From Hymenopus coronatus (Eukaryota; Arthropoda; Insecta; Mantodea; Hymenopodidae), in the NCBI GenBank assembly GCA_030762935.1, contig CM060900.1, positions 109,334,620 to 109,398,619 of the forward strand: a DNA stretch of 64,000 nucleotides, given 5' to 3'. Position numbers and translations under genes: made by a program. Positions 45,813 to 58,942 of this stretch are shown piece after piece. Under the pieces are notes generated by a model. That model was given only the letters and a program-made list of their open reading frames with translations, was not told the DNA's origin and ran no database searches. Position 1 is the stretch's first letter, and the number at the start of each line of letters is the position of its first letter.

Positions 45813-46736
45813 GCGTTTGGAAACCATTTGTGGTGTTAATATGGTGTTAACGTTAGATGTTATATGCAGGGTTGCCTCTTGCACCACATTTAAGACGCCT
45901 TATGCAATGAGTGCAGATTGGAGTCGTTGGCCAGACTCACTCCCCTACCTATGAGAAGACCCACTTACCTGGTACGGTGAATCTACTACCGGTGAGTTTG
46001 CCTCGGTGTCGCTCAGTCGGCACGATAATTGACTCACACGGGGTGGTAAAGCAAATGGGTCAGGAGTGGTCTTATAATAATTAAGGGTTGTATACTTTGC
46101 TTGAGTTTATTCCTTCCTACAAAAACGAGACAAGCACATCTGCCTTATAATAATGTTCACTTATACACTTGTTACGATTCTAATAACATGACTGAACACA
46201 CGTAATATATTAGTACTCGTCACTGGCTTTGTGTCTAACTTTATGTGAAGTACTTAAGTTCAGCCCGACGAACAACAGCAGAACAGCTACAGACAACTTT
46301 CACGCACAGGTCAGAGCAGATGAATTAGAACAGATCTCCCGAGGTGCCTCCTTGGGCTCTTTATATACAAAAATTACTGTCATGGCGGCCTCCTTCTGAT
46401 CGGACAGAAAGGGCGCAAATTGACGTCAATATTACCCAAGAATCAATTTCCTTATCGCAGGATACACTGTAAACCTCACGTGAAAAGCCTAGTACAATGA
46501 AGAATTACCATCTTCCATATTTTTCAGTTCACCCCCTACCTCGCTCAAGCGTACGTGACTTGACAAAAGAGTCCTTTCTGACAAAAGAGCTTCCCATCCC
46601 CTTTGACTCTCTAGGCGTCAGCTTTCTTCTCCAGCTGAATTTTCAGTTATATACATATTTATACTCTTTTAATTTTACATTGCTATATAATTAATAACTA
46701 ATAATAATTGTAATAGGGGAGCTAATTAACGGTCTC
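45813..46736. other. No gene recognised
   Basis: Unassigned. Short ORF at 46497-46694 is compositionally neutral. Confidence 0.4.
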
Positions 46737-47537
46737 AAGGTATTGTATTCTACCAAAAAATTCGATATCGAGATTTCACCGGAAATATGTTTTGATGTTC
46801 TCCGAGTTCGAAAAAAGCATTTTTAGAAAAGCCTCCTTGTGAACAGCATAGCTCAAAAACGAAAAGACCGTTAAATTACAAACTTGATGTTTAAGTTTAG
46901 AATCTTCCAGGAATTCGAGACTTAAGATTTTCAAGAAAATCCCTCCACAAAAACTACCCTTTACATGGAAATATTTTTGAATATTTTTGTTTTTCTCAAA
47001 AATGGCTAACGATTTTGATTAAAATTACGTATATTAAACTTACTTTATATTAAAAATAAAATGTATATTTTGAACTTAATGGTAATAGCCTCTGAAGACC
47101 TCTTTATTCTTGATGAATTTTGCATACCTAACTGTTAAACCGTAGAAGGTAGACAAAAACTTACTTCACAAAAAATGTAGATCCCGATAAAACACATTAT
47201 TTATGTCATATATTTTTCTTGTACAGTTGACCGTTTACGAGATATTCCTTATTACTGGTTTTATCTTTAAGCTACCTAATTTTTCTCAAGGGGTACCATG
47301 CAAAGCGAACCGAACCTCAATTGTTTCACATGGCTACTAGCTTTTAAAGGATTTGACATTAGCCTAATGTGTTCCCTTATCTCTCTTCTACTTACAAGGA
47401 AGCAAGTAATAAGACAAATTCTGCTAATGTTTATCTCGATTAGCATGATGTAGATAAACAAAAATAGTATTTTGTAAGAACAGATGTATATGGAACAGCT
47501 AGAGAAAGTTATTGAATGGAACACACAAATTTTTTTC
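46737..47537 (-). repeat. Unit R lacking the terminal palindrome
   Basis: Starts AAGGTATTGTATTCTACC and has all internal landmarks. Ends GGAACACACAAATTTTTTT. Confidence 0.8.
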
Positions 47538-47659
47538 TTATACTGAGCTGATACTTTTTAAAAATCGGTAGCATTACGTTGCCTGTACTATGTTAGCATT
47601 TTTAGGTAATATGAGTAGGATACTGACGGCGGGGACTCGACACCAAACCAATGCAGGTT

Positions 47660-48145
47660 ATTGTACCTATGCCGTAATCAGGGGCGCCCCCGGGAGGAAG
47701 GGAGGAGGTGAGAGGATATTCCGGACTGCCGCAACCAAAAGCGAAGGTAGAGCAATGACAGGGTCCTTAAAGTTTCCTGATAGAAGCACTCGACAGTCGG
47801 GCAGGCAGACCTGGGATCGCCCCACGTAAGTTCCAACGCCTCCACCAAGGACGGTCCTCATTCAAGTAACCAGCCGAAGTTGGGGTACGGAGAGATTCAC
47901 AATGGGCTGCCATCCTGCACCGAACACCATCGTCGCAACTTCCAGCCATGAGAGAGACCAACGGGACAAAGAATGGGAAAGGGACAGAAAATTCGGGAAT
48001 GGAAAAAACGTACTCAAAATTCGCCTAGCGACCCGGGAAAACCCCCGATAAAACCCATGGGGCATGTGGGCCAGCCACGACGTTTGAACTCGTAAATTCA
48101 CGAATACGAGCCTCAAAGGAAACCGCCTGAGTCACCCCGCTTTGT
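47660..48145 (-). repeat. GC-rich SINE-like block
   Basis: GC-rich against an AT-rich background. On the minus strand the end has GGCGGTTTCCTTTGAGG and B-box-like GAGTTCAAACG, followed by GGGTTTTCCCGGG. This tRNA-head plus 'GGGTTTTCCCGGG' body is common in insect SINEs. The 47660-47860 part is not clearly the same element. Confidence 0.4.
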
Positions 48146-48237
48146 TTTAGGTAATAACATTCACTATTTATCTTTAAGTCAAAACATTAATGTTGCCAAA
48201 TCATTTGATTTACGTTGCTTTCTCAGAATTTATAAAA

Positions 48238-48573
48238 ACCTGATGTGTTCCATTCACAGACCTTCTGTACGTGTTCTGCAAACCATTTTATAAAAATGGT
48301 ATTGTTTTATGTGCATCATGCCGATCGAGATAAACATTACTATTATTACTCACTTTCTTGTAAGTAGAAGCGAACTAAGCGAATATACTAGGCTAAAGCG
48401 TTAGTCAAATCTTTTAAAAGCTGGTTGCTATATATTACAACTGAAATTCGGTTCTCTTTGCGTGACTAGGACTAAAAGAAATGAAGGAGGATTTCTCGCT
48501 TGAGGAAAGTATAAGTATTATAAATAGAAAAAAGTAACAAGGTTATCTCGGAAATGGTTAAGTCTACAAAAGA
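48238..48573 (+). repeat. Unit R, left part only
   Basis: CTGATGTGTTCCATTCACAG to ATCTCGGAAATGGTTAAG, then cut off at TCTACAAAAG. The next left end follows immediately. Confidence 0.75.
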
Positions 48574-48574
48574 A

Positions 48575-49380
48575 ATCGGATGTGTTCCATTCAGCTGACT
48601 TTCTCTACATCTCTGTAACTAATTATTGTTAAAAAGCTTATTATTCTGTCTACTTCGTACTAAACGAGATAAAATTGGCAGAAATGGTCTTACCACTTGC
48701 TTCCCTGTAAGTAGAAGAGAAATAGGCTGAAGCGATAGCCAAATCTTTTAAAGCTGGTTGCTATGTGAAACAATTGAGATTAGGTTCGTTTTGCAATTTA
48801 TTTGTTTGTATGGCCAGAAGTTGACAAATTCAAGTATGATGAAAGTATTTTAAAACTGAAACAATAACAAGGCATTTCTCTAAAACGGCCAGCTCTAAAG
48901 AAAAGTAAGCTTTTGTCTATCTCTTACGGCTTACAGTTAAGCAAAATGCATCCAGAATAAAGGTCTTCAGTTGCTACTCTCAGAAAATTCAGATATGCAT
49001 TTTGTTTGACATAAAAATATCTTTAATATACGATATTTTAATCATAATCGTAGATCCATTGTTGAGAAAATCAAAATTTATGAAAAATTTTTTATGTAAG
49101 GGTAGTTTGGGGTGGGGAGATTTTGTTGATCATCATCTTGTTGCATCCTTGGGAGATACTAAACTTACAAACCAAGTTTGGTATTTGAGGGAATTATCGT
49201 TTTTGAGCCATGCTGTCCTCAGACACATAAACACACACTGGCCTTTTTCTAAAAATATATTTTTTAGGTTCAGGGGGGTCCCAAAACGTGCATTTCCGGC
49301 GAAATCTCGGTTTCGAATTTTTGGGTGGAATACAATACCTTCTCTATACACTATGTACATAGGTGTAGAGAAAGTAAAAA
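48575..49380 (+). repeat. Unit R, near full-length
   Basis: Left end CGGATGTGTTCCATTCAG. Right-end palindrome at 49337-49375 (CTATACACTATGTACATAGG), ending TAGAGAAAGTAAAAA. The 150-codon ORF at 49002-49454 is a chance frame through it. Confidence 0.85.
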
Positions 49381-49757
49381 TATGTATGGCAAATTGTGTT
49401 TTAACGAGGTCTACATTTCTGTGCACTAAGTTTTTGTGTCTCCTGGTTCACTAGTTACACCCGAGTTGCCCAGAATGAAGAGACTATTCTCAGAAAATTC
49501 AAGATATACATTTCAATTGCCGTGAACATATCTTAAATATATGGCATTTTAATAAAACTTGGTTGAGAAAATCAAAAACTCGAGAAAAAAAACTCCATTT
49601 AAAGGGTAGTTTAGAATGGGAGGATTTTATTGTAAACCTTCATGTGACATCCTTGGGAAATGCTGAAGTTATATATCGAGTGGTATTTCACAGACTTTTC
49701 GTTTTGGGGCTACATTGTTCACAAACAGCACACGGATCTTTTTCAAAAAATGTGACT
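49381..49757 (+). repeat. Unit R, middle segment
   Basis: Starts mid-unit (CAAATTGTGTTTTAACGAGG) right after the previous right end, and stops at CTTTTTCAAAAAATG. Confidence 0.7.
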
Positions 49758-49830
49758 GTTCCATTCGCATGCCTTTCTCTATATGTTTTGCAAAGAAACT
49801 ATTGAAACAAAGATAACTCTTATCTATCGT
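49758..49830 (+). repeat. Unit R, left-end fragment
   Basis: TTCCATTCGCATGCCTTTCTC, TGTTTTGCAAAG, AAAGATAACTCTTATCTATC: the first 70 bp of the unit. Confidence 0.6.
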
Positions 49831-49847
49831 ATATATACCACAAATCT

Positions 49848-49930
49848 CACATGCGGTCGCTTGGGATCAAACCCCGGCCGTCTAGATGAGAGGCAAGTGG
49901 TCTAACCACTGGGCCACGGCGCGGCCGCCT
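49848..49930 (-). repeat. tRNA-like sequence (SINE head)
   Basis: Minus strand: CGCCGTGGCCCAGTGGTTAG (A box), CTTGCCTCTCATC (anticodon arm region), B box GGGGTTTGATCCCA. It is the most tRNA-like sequence in the window, but the acceptor ends do not pair and the anticodon stem is weak. Confidence 0.5.
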
Positions 49931-51005
49931 AATAAAGACTGTGGGAAAGATGCTTGTGTGTATATATCTAAATAGAAACAACAGTGTACCTACTTAAAAT
50001 ATAAACCATTAGGTCTACACGTGAAATAATTTGTCTTTGGGTCTTCACTTTAACAACTCATGTTCATATGTCTACAGATAAAGTAATTTCTGTTTTTTAT
50101 ATTCACAATTCCCTTTAGGGATTTATAGTTGTAAAATATAAATTAAATTCTATAACGTAACGATTAGGTATTTTAGACGAACAAAAAAACATAGAATTAT
50201 GATTCAGTTTTGCGCCATGTGTACTTTCAAATCTTGATGCGGCCCTATTTTTGCAGCTTACCCCTTATTTTAAATCTATGGGAATGTTCACCTTCGTATT
50301 CCAATAATAAACAATGCTACTTACGTTTTAATAGGGGTATTTAACTCCCAATGTAGTTCATTTGCACATCAGTAGAGGAACTATTAAATTTTTAATGACA
50401 GCAAACAAACAAAAAAGAGTAAATGCTGTAACTTTAAACACCCACTTCTACCTTAAGGGTAATTAAACCAAATAGCGCCCATTTTAAGTGTCTTATACAA
50501 AAGCATTTCATATATGTATACATCTATGCACTTTCCAAAACAAATACGGCAAAATTGTTGTATTTAACAGATATTACACTGTGTCAGAATGAATTATTTT
50601 ATGCAATCATATAATAAAAGAGACTAAGAGCTAAACCCTTACTTTTTATGTAAATCTACAATAAGAAAAAACAACTACAAGGCGGTGCACAGTATTACGT
50701 CACGTCCCCCACATTGAGCGAAAAGTGATGATACAATTATTACCTTCATCCAGTGCAATGCTGTGGCAGGCAAAGTGTTCAAAAATAGTTACCACCTCCT
50801 ACCAGTAACAAACATTACCGTTTACATAGAATAGGTATGCTAAACTGTGGCGAAATCAGGCATTTAAGGAAGAAAAAAAGATAAAGTATGTATATCAGCT
50901 CTGCTCTATTATAATACATTGTAAACTCAAGTCTAATGCTTTTAAAGGTAAAATAACGTATACTTGAGGAAACGTATTTTTTATATAACTTGAACTCTCT
51001 TAAGA
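49931..51005. other. No gene recognised
   Basis: About 1 kb of AT-rich, apparently single-copy sequence without identifiable coding content. Confidence 0.4.

Positions 51006-51066
<61 letters not shown>
51006..51066. repeat. (ATT)20 microsatellite
   Basis: Uninterrupted ATT tract. Confidence 0.97.
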
Positions 51067-51247
51067 GAAACCAATTATATATCATTTAATATAAGAAAGA
51101 ACTACATAGGAATGAATAAATAACAAACATCATGCTGTATTTGAGGACTTAGGTGATACAAGTATTGTTATTAATAATTCAAATAAACAAAATTAGAGCA
51201 GCGGGTATTTGCACTGCTTTAAAGAAATACTGATGTGCTGCACACAT

Positions 51248-51465
51248 GTGACATGACTTTCTTTACTCACTCTAGCATAGACTGTTCTTCCTTCTAAAGT
51301 TAGTTTTAGTTCATGTTACTCGAGATAAACGTTTGCAGAAATTGCCTTATCGCATATTTCCCCATAGGTACACAGTAGGTTTAAGCAATAGTCAAACCTT
51401 AAAAACTGGTCACTAAATGGTGGGTTTGAAGTTCTGTTCTCTTTGCATGATCAGGAGAAAAACAG
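51248..51465 (+). repeat. Unit R, left quarter
   Basis: CATGACTTTCTTTACTCAC, CATGTTACTCGAGATAAACG, TTCTCTTTGCATGATCAGG, then lost. Confidence 0.65.
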
Positions 51466-51499
51466 AAAACGAATAACAAAATGTGTGCTAAAATTTCAG

Positions 51500-51600
51500 C
51501 ATCATGAACAACACGAGCGACCAGCCAGGCAGGATTCAAACGTGGATTCCACCGGAGGACCACGAGACGACAGATGCAACCAGTGCCCCCGCCCCTCACT
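51500..51600 (-). repeat. tRNA-like SINE fragment
   Basis: Minus strand B box GTTTGAATCCTGCC with upstream GGTTGCATCTGTCG. It sits just before a family B SINE. Confidence 0.4.
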
Positions 51601-51663
51601 TCATTTACGATTTGAAAACCCTCCAGAGATATCACTAAATCAGGTATTACTTGCCTGCCATCC

Positions 51664-51899
51664 CCGCTAAGTAATATGCTAGCCCCTGGTTCCCAAGGTC
51701 GCGGGTTCAAGCCTGGTGGAGGGCGATGGATATTTTTCGGTAGGGAAATAAAGACGTTGGTCCCATGTCATAGATTTATGGCACGGAAAAGAACCGCAAG
51801 CCTAACAAACAGGGCTTTGAGCAAAATTCAGCAATGTTTCAAGTCAAATACACAATGAGACGTTGAGAACCATAGCAGTTGAAGAACGTCCATAAATAA
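51664..51899 (+). repeat. SINE family B
   Basis: Head GTTCCCAAGGTCGCGGG with GGGTTCAAGCCTGG. Body AATAAAGACGTTGGTCCC. 3' block GAGACGTTGAGAACCATAGC and GAACGTCCATAAATAA. Confidence 0.85.
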
Positions 51900-52747
51900 C
51901 ACTCAATTTAAATTTGATCCCCCCCCCCACGGCTAAACCACTTTTTTGTTTTTTTGTTTTTTGCCTCTTCCACATATTTTTGCTTAAGTTCTAGGAAACG
52001 GCGTGCAACCCTTTTTGTATAATTAAACGCTAGCGTGCCTCAGCATCAAATATTGGCATGCTAAGTTCAGATTCCGTAGGTTTCACCAGCATAGCTAATT
52101 GTTTTACATAATACTGATGTAAAATATGTTTATTACAACAATAAAATGCGCTTATGTCGAACTATGAGTGGTGATCATAGTCATATTTTGCGTTTTATTG
52201 GTCATATTTTTACGCATTTTCGGTCATAAATCATAAATGCATGCATACTTCCCAACTTTTAGGTCATATAAATCTACCCTCAACAAGCGTTAACTGCTTG
52301 CACAAGCACTTAATACAGAGGTACACTGTTATTTAAATGTTGGTCAGTATGATTTATTTGTGTTCAATGTCAGAGAAAAGAAAGCGTATTATAAGCACTG
52401 AACAGAAACTCCAAGCCGTTAGCAACCAAGTGACAGCAAATGAGAGACTCAAAACGTTAGAGGCAAGAGACTATTAATTCCTATTCAAATATTTACGTGA
52501 AATATTGAATATGGTATTATTAAACACGCAAAACTTTGTTTTTAGATTGTCTTGCATTTGCAATACAAAGTACTGAATCATTCAGATAGTTTTCGTTATT
52601 AGAGCTTAATACGTGCATTTTAATACAATTATTTGCCGACTCTCGCTGTTTAATCGCTACCGCTTCTGTAAGCGGCGTTCTCTTCAATTGTAATTGTTTT
52701 AACTTAAGATGCTATATTCAATCGGATACGGCTCCTAATATTACAGG

Positions 52748-52956
52748 CCGGTCCCCATGGCCACGCTCGCTAAGGCGTCTCGCTTTGGTGCTTCGTGGGC
52801 AGAGGATCGTGGGTTCGAGTCCCGCCTTGGGCATGGGTGTTATATGTTTGTGCAATGTGTATGTGTCTGTTTAAAGGAACAGTAAACCCAGTAATCATAC
52901 AGGGGGGGATGTAAATAGGGGATACAGCGCCGGAGTCCTGACAAGACTCCGGTACT

Positions 52957-52958
<2 letters not shown>
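52748..52958 (+). repeat. SINE family A copy 3
   Basis: Head CCGGTCCCCATGGCCACGC with B box GGGTTCGAGTCCCGCC. The 3' hairpin is perfect here: CCGGAGTC, loop CTGACAA, GACTCCGG. It is followed by (TA)n at 52958-52997. The body is shorter than in copies 1 and 2. Confidence 0.85.

Positions 52959-52997
<39 letters not shown>
52958..52997. repeat. (TA)n microsatellite after SINE A
   Basis: About 20 TA units following the SINE 3' end. Confidence 0.95.
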
Positions 52998-52998
<1 letters not shown>

Positions 52999-53582
52999 CA
53001 GCAATTTTTACACGTAAACGTATTGCCTGCCCAAAAACTAAAAAGAAACAATTACTTCCTCATTAAGAATCACAAACGTGAAGAAGTATTAAAACTGTAT
53101 GATCTTAGAGATACTCTTATAACTACTGCACAATTTTCAACACGTAAATCATTTGCTAGCACTATTTTCGTCTTAATTAAATGCCTGTTTAGCTTCACTC
53201 TTTCACAGAATGTTTAGTTTATTTATTTGTTTATTTATTTAATTATATAAGTAAGCCCCACCACACTGGCAATATTTACAGGTTTTAAAAGCTGATTATA
53301 CCAATTGTAAAATATTTTACAATATTGAAAACTGTTTCACATTTGTACTTAGTGTGGAATGACTTTATATACATAAATGCATATTTATAGATGTTACATA
53401 AACGTGTCATTTCCTAACTTAATAGAATTATTTCACGATAATATATACAGCCTTAGAGATTGTATAAATCTATGAAATGCAGTCATATGTCTGCATTAAT
53501 TGATCTGTTCTCGTAGACGTTTGTCAGTACACTCAGATTGTGTAGTATACAACACTTGATTCTTATCTTCCTTGGTTATAGA
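52998..53582. other. No gene recognised
   Basis: AT-rich sequence. The 64-codon ORF at 53023-53217 is chance-like. Confidence 0.4.
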
Positions 53583-53780
53583 TGCAACATGCGCCCCTAG
53601 TTCCCAAATCGCGGGCTCAAACCCGGCGGGTTCAATGGCTTCCTTCGTAGATATACGGCATACAAATGAACCTCAAGCCAAATAAAAAAGGCCCCTAAGT
53701 AAAATTGAGCTGTCATTCACGCCCAATATAGAATGGGACGCTGGGAGTAACAGCAGTTAAAGAGCGTCCATAAATAAAGA
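53583..53780 (+). repeat. SINE family B, body deleted
   Basis: Head TTCCCAAATCGCGGGCTC with CTCAAACCCGGCGGG, a short body, then CGCCCAATATAGAATGGGAC and GCAGTTAAAGAGCGTCC. Confidence 0.8.
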
Positions 53781-54459
53781 ATACACACTTAACACCTTCT
53801 TTACATGTATTTAGGTTTCAATATACTTTTATGAATCATCTCGAATAAAACAATACAGGTGCCGCAACTCATTGGTTGCATTAACAGTACTACTAATTCC
53901 ACACAGTAAATGTAATTCCATCATCAGATATTAATTTTTAATTCATTTCCAAAAATTCGAAATTAACAAAACAATCCATTTAAGTACATTACATTTAAAT
54001 TCGCTAATTTAAAAATGTATAACTAATTTTCCATGCAAAATATAATTCCATCATCAGTTTTTCGTGTTTAATTTATTTCCAAAAGCTCGGTGTAAATAAA
54101 ACAACCCCTTACATCTGTTACATTGTAAATCACCAATTTCGCTCAAAGTCAAAGTTTCATCATAATTTTTCATTGAGATTACATATAGTACAACTATCAG
54201 ATTTACATTTAAATACACTTCTTTCAATTGTTAGAACAGTATGTCACCCCATTAAGTCCATTACATTTTAATTCCCAATTTCGTTCAAATTCAAAATGCT
54301 AAGTAGTTTTACATTGAAAAACTGATGTAATCAGCACAGACTCCCATTAAGTGTATCTTTAATTTTTTTCAAATTACTAAACAAATTCAGAATCCCAATT
54401 GAATCGCCCATTCTGCTTGAACTTCAAATCAATGTCTAACACTTTCCACAGCGTTATTT

Positions 54460-54727
54460 AGACGAATAACAGTGGACTAAACTAAAGATAATAAACATAA
54501 TTGAGACAGGAAAGGATGAGAGAGAAAGAGAGAAAAAGAAATGACAGAGAGAGGAAGACACATACAAGCACAAATACATTTCAGAAACACACAACATAGA
54601 GAGAGGAGACGGAAAGGAGAGGGGGAGAGAGAGATATACAAACGCACACATCAGAGACATTCAACATAGAGAGAGAGAGAAAGAGAGAGAGACATATACA
54701 AACGCACACATCAGACATATTCAACAT

Positions 54728-54766
<39 letters not shown>

Positions 54767-54895
54767 CGTATACAAACGCACACATCAGACATATTCCACA
54801 TAGAGTGAGCGAGAGAGACATATACAAACGCACACATCAGACATATTCAACATAGAGAGAGAGAGAGAGAGAGAGAAAGAAAGAAAGACAGACAG
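54460..54895. repeat. GA-rich minisatellite with about 61-73-bp units
   Basis: TATACAAACGCACACATCAG recurs at about 54635, 54696, 54769 and 54822. Each is followed by ACATTCAACATAGAGAGAG-type sequence of varying GA length. The serine/leucine-rich minus ORFs here are readings of this array. Confidence 0.9.
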
Positions 54896-56783
54896 AAGGA
54901 AGCGAAACGATATTCAAAACGTTTTTACACAAAATCCCAAACTCAAAGTATATAGTATAACAGAAGATAAAATGTCTACATTGTCCGAACGATTTACAGG
55001 GAAATTTAGAAACTTAAGACTCTGCATAGCAGCCAGTTATTAGGCACAGAAGTGAAACGATTCCTCAAAAACATAAAGAATGAAAGCAAACAAACAAAAA
55101 CATTTCAGCGATTCCAGAAGTTCCAATCCATTTTTATGGCGAGGTACTGCAGAATTTCGCCCACTTTCATCCCATGGAAATAGTACAGGTGGATGTTAGA
55201 CCGTGTATTGGCTGAATATTTCTTGACGCCATTTTCATTACTTTAAAAGCATAAAAAGAGAAGGGCATTAACGCCTCAATCTGTTTGGTAGAACTATACC
55301 AGCGAAGCAAATAAAATGGATCTTTGCTTTTAATTAGAACTACAATCAACCCAAGTTATATTATTATTATTATATTTCATTTCCTAATTGGAAATATTTA
55401 TAACTATGTACCTATAGCATTTTCAATTAGAAATTAATACCACAATACAATATTCCTAAAAATGACGTAACCCTGCAGACGTCGTAATAGAACGCGAATC
55501 CAACACCATACTATAAGAATAGTGAATAATCCAAACTAATACAGGTATTTACAGACAGGCTCCACAGTAATATAGGCATACTTCAACAGGCTTTTATAAG
55601 AGACATAAATAATTATCATAGATAATGGTCGACAAAGCGACCAGGGGTACGGAAAGTATGCGAAGCAGCCACGAGAGGGTATCAGTAGCGGTATACTCAG
55701 TGCAAAGCAATAGTAGCGCTCATGTCATGATGAAGGCAAAATATTAATCATAGCCAGCGAGAGTATGTCATAAAACGTTGTCAACTGAGAAGACTAAAAG
55801 AAATTGCTGGTAATTATTTTAATTATTGAAAACAGTGAATTATTGTAACAAGAGCTTGGGAGGTTCATAATTTCTCTCGGAAATGATAGCGATGAGTAAT
55901 GAACGGTAAGACAACTCACAGTGACGGTTAAACCAAAGACTTTGGAGTTGATTACCTAGACACACCGCCGGCGCTAGTGTCGCCGCCACAAATTGAAACC
56001 TCTCGTGCATTCTCAACTGGAGGGCAGAGCATGCTTTTTGCCATATGCTCAGTACGCTGAAAAGGCTTCCAGTACCCCGAAAACCACATTTTAAGAACTT
56101 GGTGGTAAACTTTTATGTAAAACTCAGGTATTATGCAGAAAAATCTTACAGCAGTGTGCTGCACAAGAAAATAGTCAGACAGCATCTCTCTAAATCAATT
56201 TTGTTTATGAATCAATAGGTTAGTAGAGTTTAAGTATTTTTGCATAAAATTTACTACATTAACTAGTATTTAATTCTAATTTTATATTTATATATTTTAT
56301 CCATCTAACACAAATATACCACAAATGCTTACTAACGTATTGAATACAATTTACTGAAGAGGAATACAGATACCTAATTTCCCATTTATTTTAATTTTAT
56401 ACTGTGCATATACTGTCGCTGTAAATCCAGTATCGCGTGTGTTTTTTTTTTTTATGCTAAAGCGCTTTATTTATGTTTGTTATTATTTACATACGCCTTA
56501 GGTAATATGGCCGGATCACCACCTTGACCTTCTATAACAACTGCTTAAATTGTAGAAGTATACATTAAAAATGCACTTCTCGATTAACTTAACACACATT
56601 AACTATCGCATTCATATTTATAGGCTCTTGGAATAATATTTAAATAAGAATTCTTTCATCAGCTTAGAATCGAGCGCAGCATATTTTGCATTTTTAATTC
56701 AGCATTTTGACCGCTTTACTACAGACACACTCTTAACAACTCATGTTTATAATTCTTGTTGACGACTTTGTGTATTAAAGTAA
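54896..56783. other. No gene recognised
   Basis: Nearly 1.9 kb of AT-rich sequence with no identified repeat. The minus ORF at 55952-56185 (77 codons) has no recognisable domain. Confidence 0.4.
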
Positions 56784-57576
56784 AAATCCGATGTGTTCCA
56801 TGCATATAAATTTCTCTACATATCTTGACAAATTATTGTTAAAAATCCTATTCTTCTATCTACTTCATACTAATCGATTAGCAGATATGATCTTATTCCT
56901 TGCTTCCTTGTAAGTAGAAGGGGAAAAAAGCTAAACGATAGTCATATCTTTTAAAACTGGTTTCATATGTATGAAATGCGTTTCTTTGCAGGGCTAGGTG
57001 ATGACCCATTCTCTTAAGAGTAAATATTTTAAAACAAAAACCAATAACAAGGGATTTCTCAACTCCACGAAAAAGAGTATATAAAGTAAACTGTGGTTCT
57101 ATCGAGATCTACATTTTTGTGCAGTAAGTTTTTTTGTTTTTTTTATCTCTTACGGTTTAATAGTTATGCAAAATTCATCCAGAATAAAGAGGTCTCAAAG
57201 GCTATTCCCAGAAAATTCAACATATATATTTTATTTGGCATGTAAATATATTTAATATACGGTATTTTAATCAAAATCGTTAAAGCTATTTTTTAGAAAA
57301 TCTAAATTTTCGAAATTTGTCCACGTAAAGGATAGTTTGGGCTGCGGGTTTTTGCCTCAAAATCTTCGTGTCGCATCCTTGGAATATCGTTTTTGAGTTA
57401 TCCTGTTCATGGATACAAACACCAACATGGAGCATTTCCTAAAAGTTCTTTTTTTTTTTTATACAGGGGACCCTAAAACGTATACTTCTGGTAAAATCTT
57501 TGTATCTTTTTTGGGTGGAGTACAATACCTTCTCTGTACACTAAGTAGGTACATCTCGTGTAGAGAAAGTAAAAAA
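56784..57576 (+). repeat. Unit R, near full-length
   Basis: Left end ATCCGATGTGTTCCATGCAT, right end CTCGTGTAGAGAAAGTAAAA. A short deletion lies around the CA-tract site. Confidence 0.85.
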
Positions 57577-58202
57577 GCCTACAGTATGTATGGAATCAGT
57601 GAGAAGAAACTGCGAAAAACAGAATTAAAGTCGAATTATACTTTCGGTGATGCTTACATCCCGTTTTGTAAAGCACTTTATACGCAAGTATGCGATATTC
57701 AACTTCAAATATAATATTTACTTTTGTTTTGTTCAGTTGTGGGATGAAATTCCCTCAAGTCAATGAAGTGATTTTATTCAATCCCCAACCGGACATTCAA
57801 GGTCTAATCCCCGTGCATAAATGCTGATGATCATAAAGAACGTGTTGTCGCAATTATTACCAACTCAGGTATCTTCATGACGTAATTACAGCTGTTTTAA
57901 ATTTCACTGTTTTCCCATTGCAATCAATGTATTGCGCGCGATCTCGCGCGCCTTCTGCCCTCCAAGAAAATGTTCTATTTCCAACACGTATAGCTCTCTG
58001 CGCAGCTAGAGGTGTGGGGGCTTGGGTTAAACAGACACTGCAGATGAAAATGTTTGGTATTACACGACTTTTGTCACTTACAAATTATTCCTGAGGTACA
58101 GTTTAATCGCAGTCCACACAGCTATATGAATCAATACGTAGAGAAGCTGTTATTTGCTAAGAAAAATCAGTGAATCGTTTTTCTTATTTTTAGCTTCTTT
58201 AA

Positions 58203-58770
58203 TACGTATGTACAGGGTAGGCAGAGAAGATATTGCATTCCTCCAAAAAACTCAATACCGAGATTTCACCGGAAATACATGTTTTGAGGCACCGAATTGA
58301 AAATAAAAACATTTCCCGAAAAGCATACTAGGTCTCTTATGAACGACATATTTAAAAAGGAATATTAATAAATACCAAGCTTGGCATTTAAATTCAGTGC
58401 ATTCCAAATATGGGACACAAATAATTTCAAAAAGCATTCTCTCACCAGAAATACACATTACATGGAACCTTTTAGAATGTTTTTTATTTTCTGAAGAAGA
58501 AGAAATGCCAACATTTGACAAAATAGTACACGTTAAAGAAAACTACATGAGAAATAAAATGTACATCTTGCATTTCTGGCAATAAATTATGAATTCCTCT
58601 TCTTTCGGAAGGAAACTTATATAATCTTGTATCACTGGTAAATTTTAAACAACAGACGATAACGTACTGTACCGAAAGACTAACCCTATTCAAAACACAA
58701 TTTATTTAAAATAACTTTTTTATAGCATGAGCTACTTCCGAGATATCCGTTATTAACGGTTCGAATTGTT
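58203..58770 (-). repeat. Unit R, right two-thirds
   Basis: From CGTATGTACAGGGTAGGC and TTCACCGGAAATACATG to CGAGATATCCGTTATTAACGG. The left third is missing. Confidence 0.75.
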
Positions 58771-58794
58771 CGATAAATATTCATAGTTCATACA

Positions 58795-58857
58795 AGGTAT
58801 TGCATTCCACCCAAAAATTCGATACCGGCATTTCACTGAAAATACACGTCTTAGGTT

Positions 58858-58862
<5 letters not shown>
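58795..58862 (-). repeat. Unit R right-end fragment running into (TA)n
   Basis: AAGGTATTGCATTCCACCC through ACACGTCTTAGGTTCC, then replaced by a (TA)25 tract at 58861-58910. Confidence 0.75.
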
Positions 58863-58916
<54 letters not shown>

Positions 58917-58942
58917 ATTAGAAATACTTGTGTGCGTATTTG

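Noticed and set aside
49848..49930. A functional tRNA gene on the minus strand
   Set aside because: A and B boxes are good, but acceptor ends do not pair and the anticodon stem is poor. It fits a SINE head better.
50700..50880. Possible minus-strand exon before a GTAATAATTG donor-like site
   Set aside because: The upstream frame has stops and no recognisable protein pattern.
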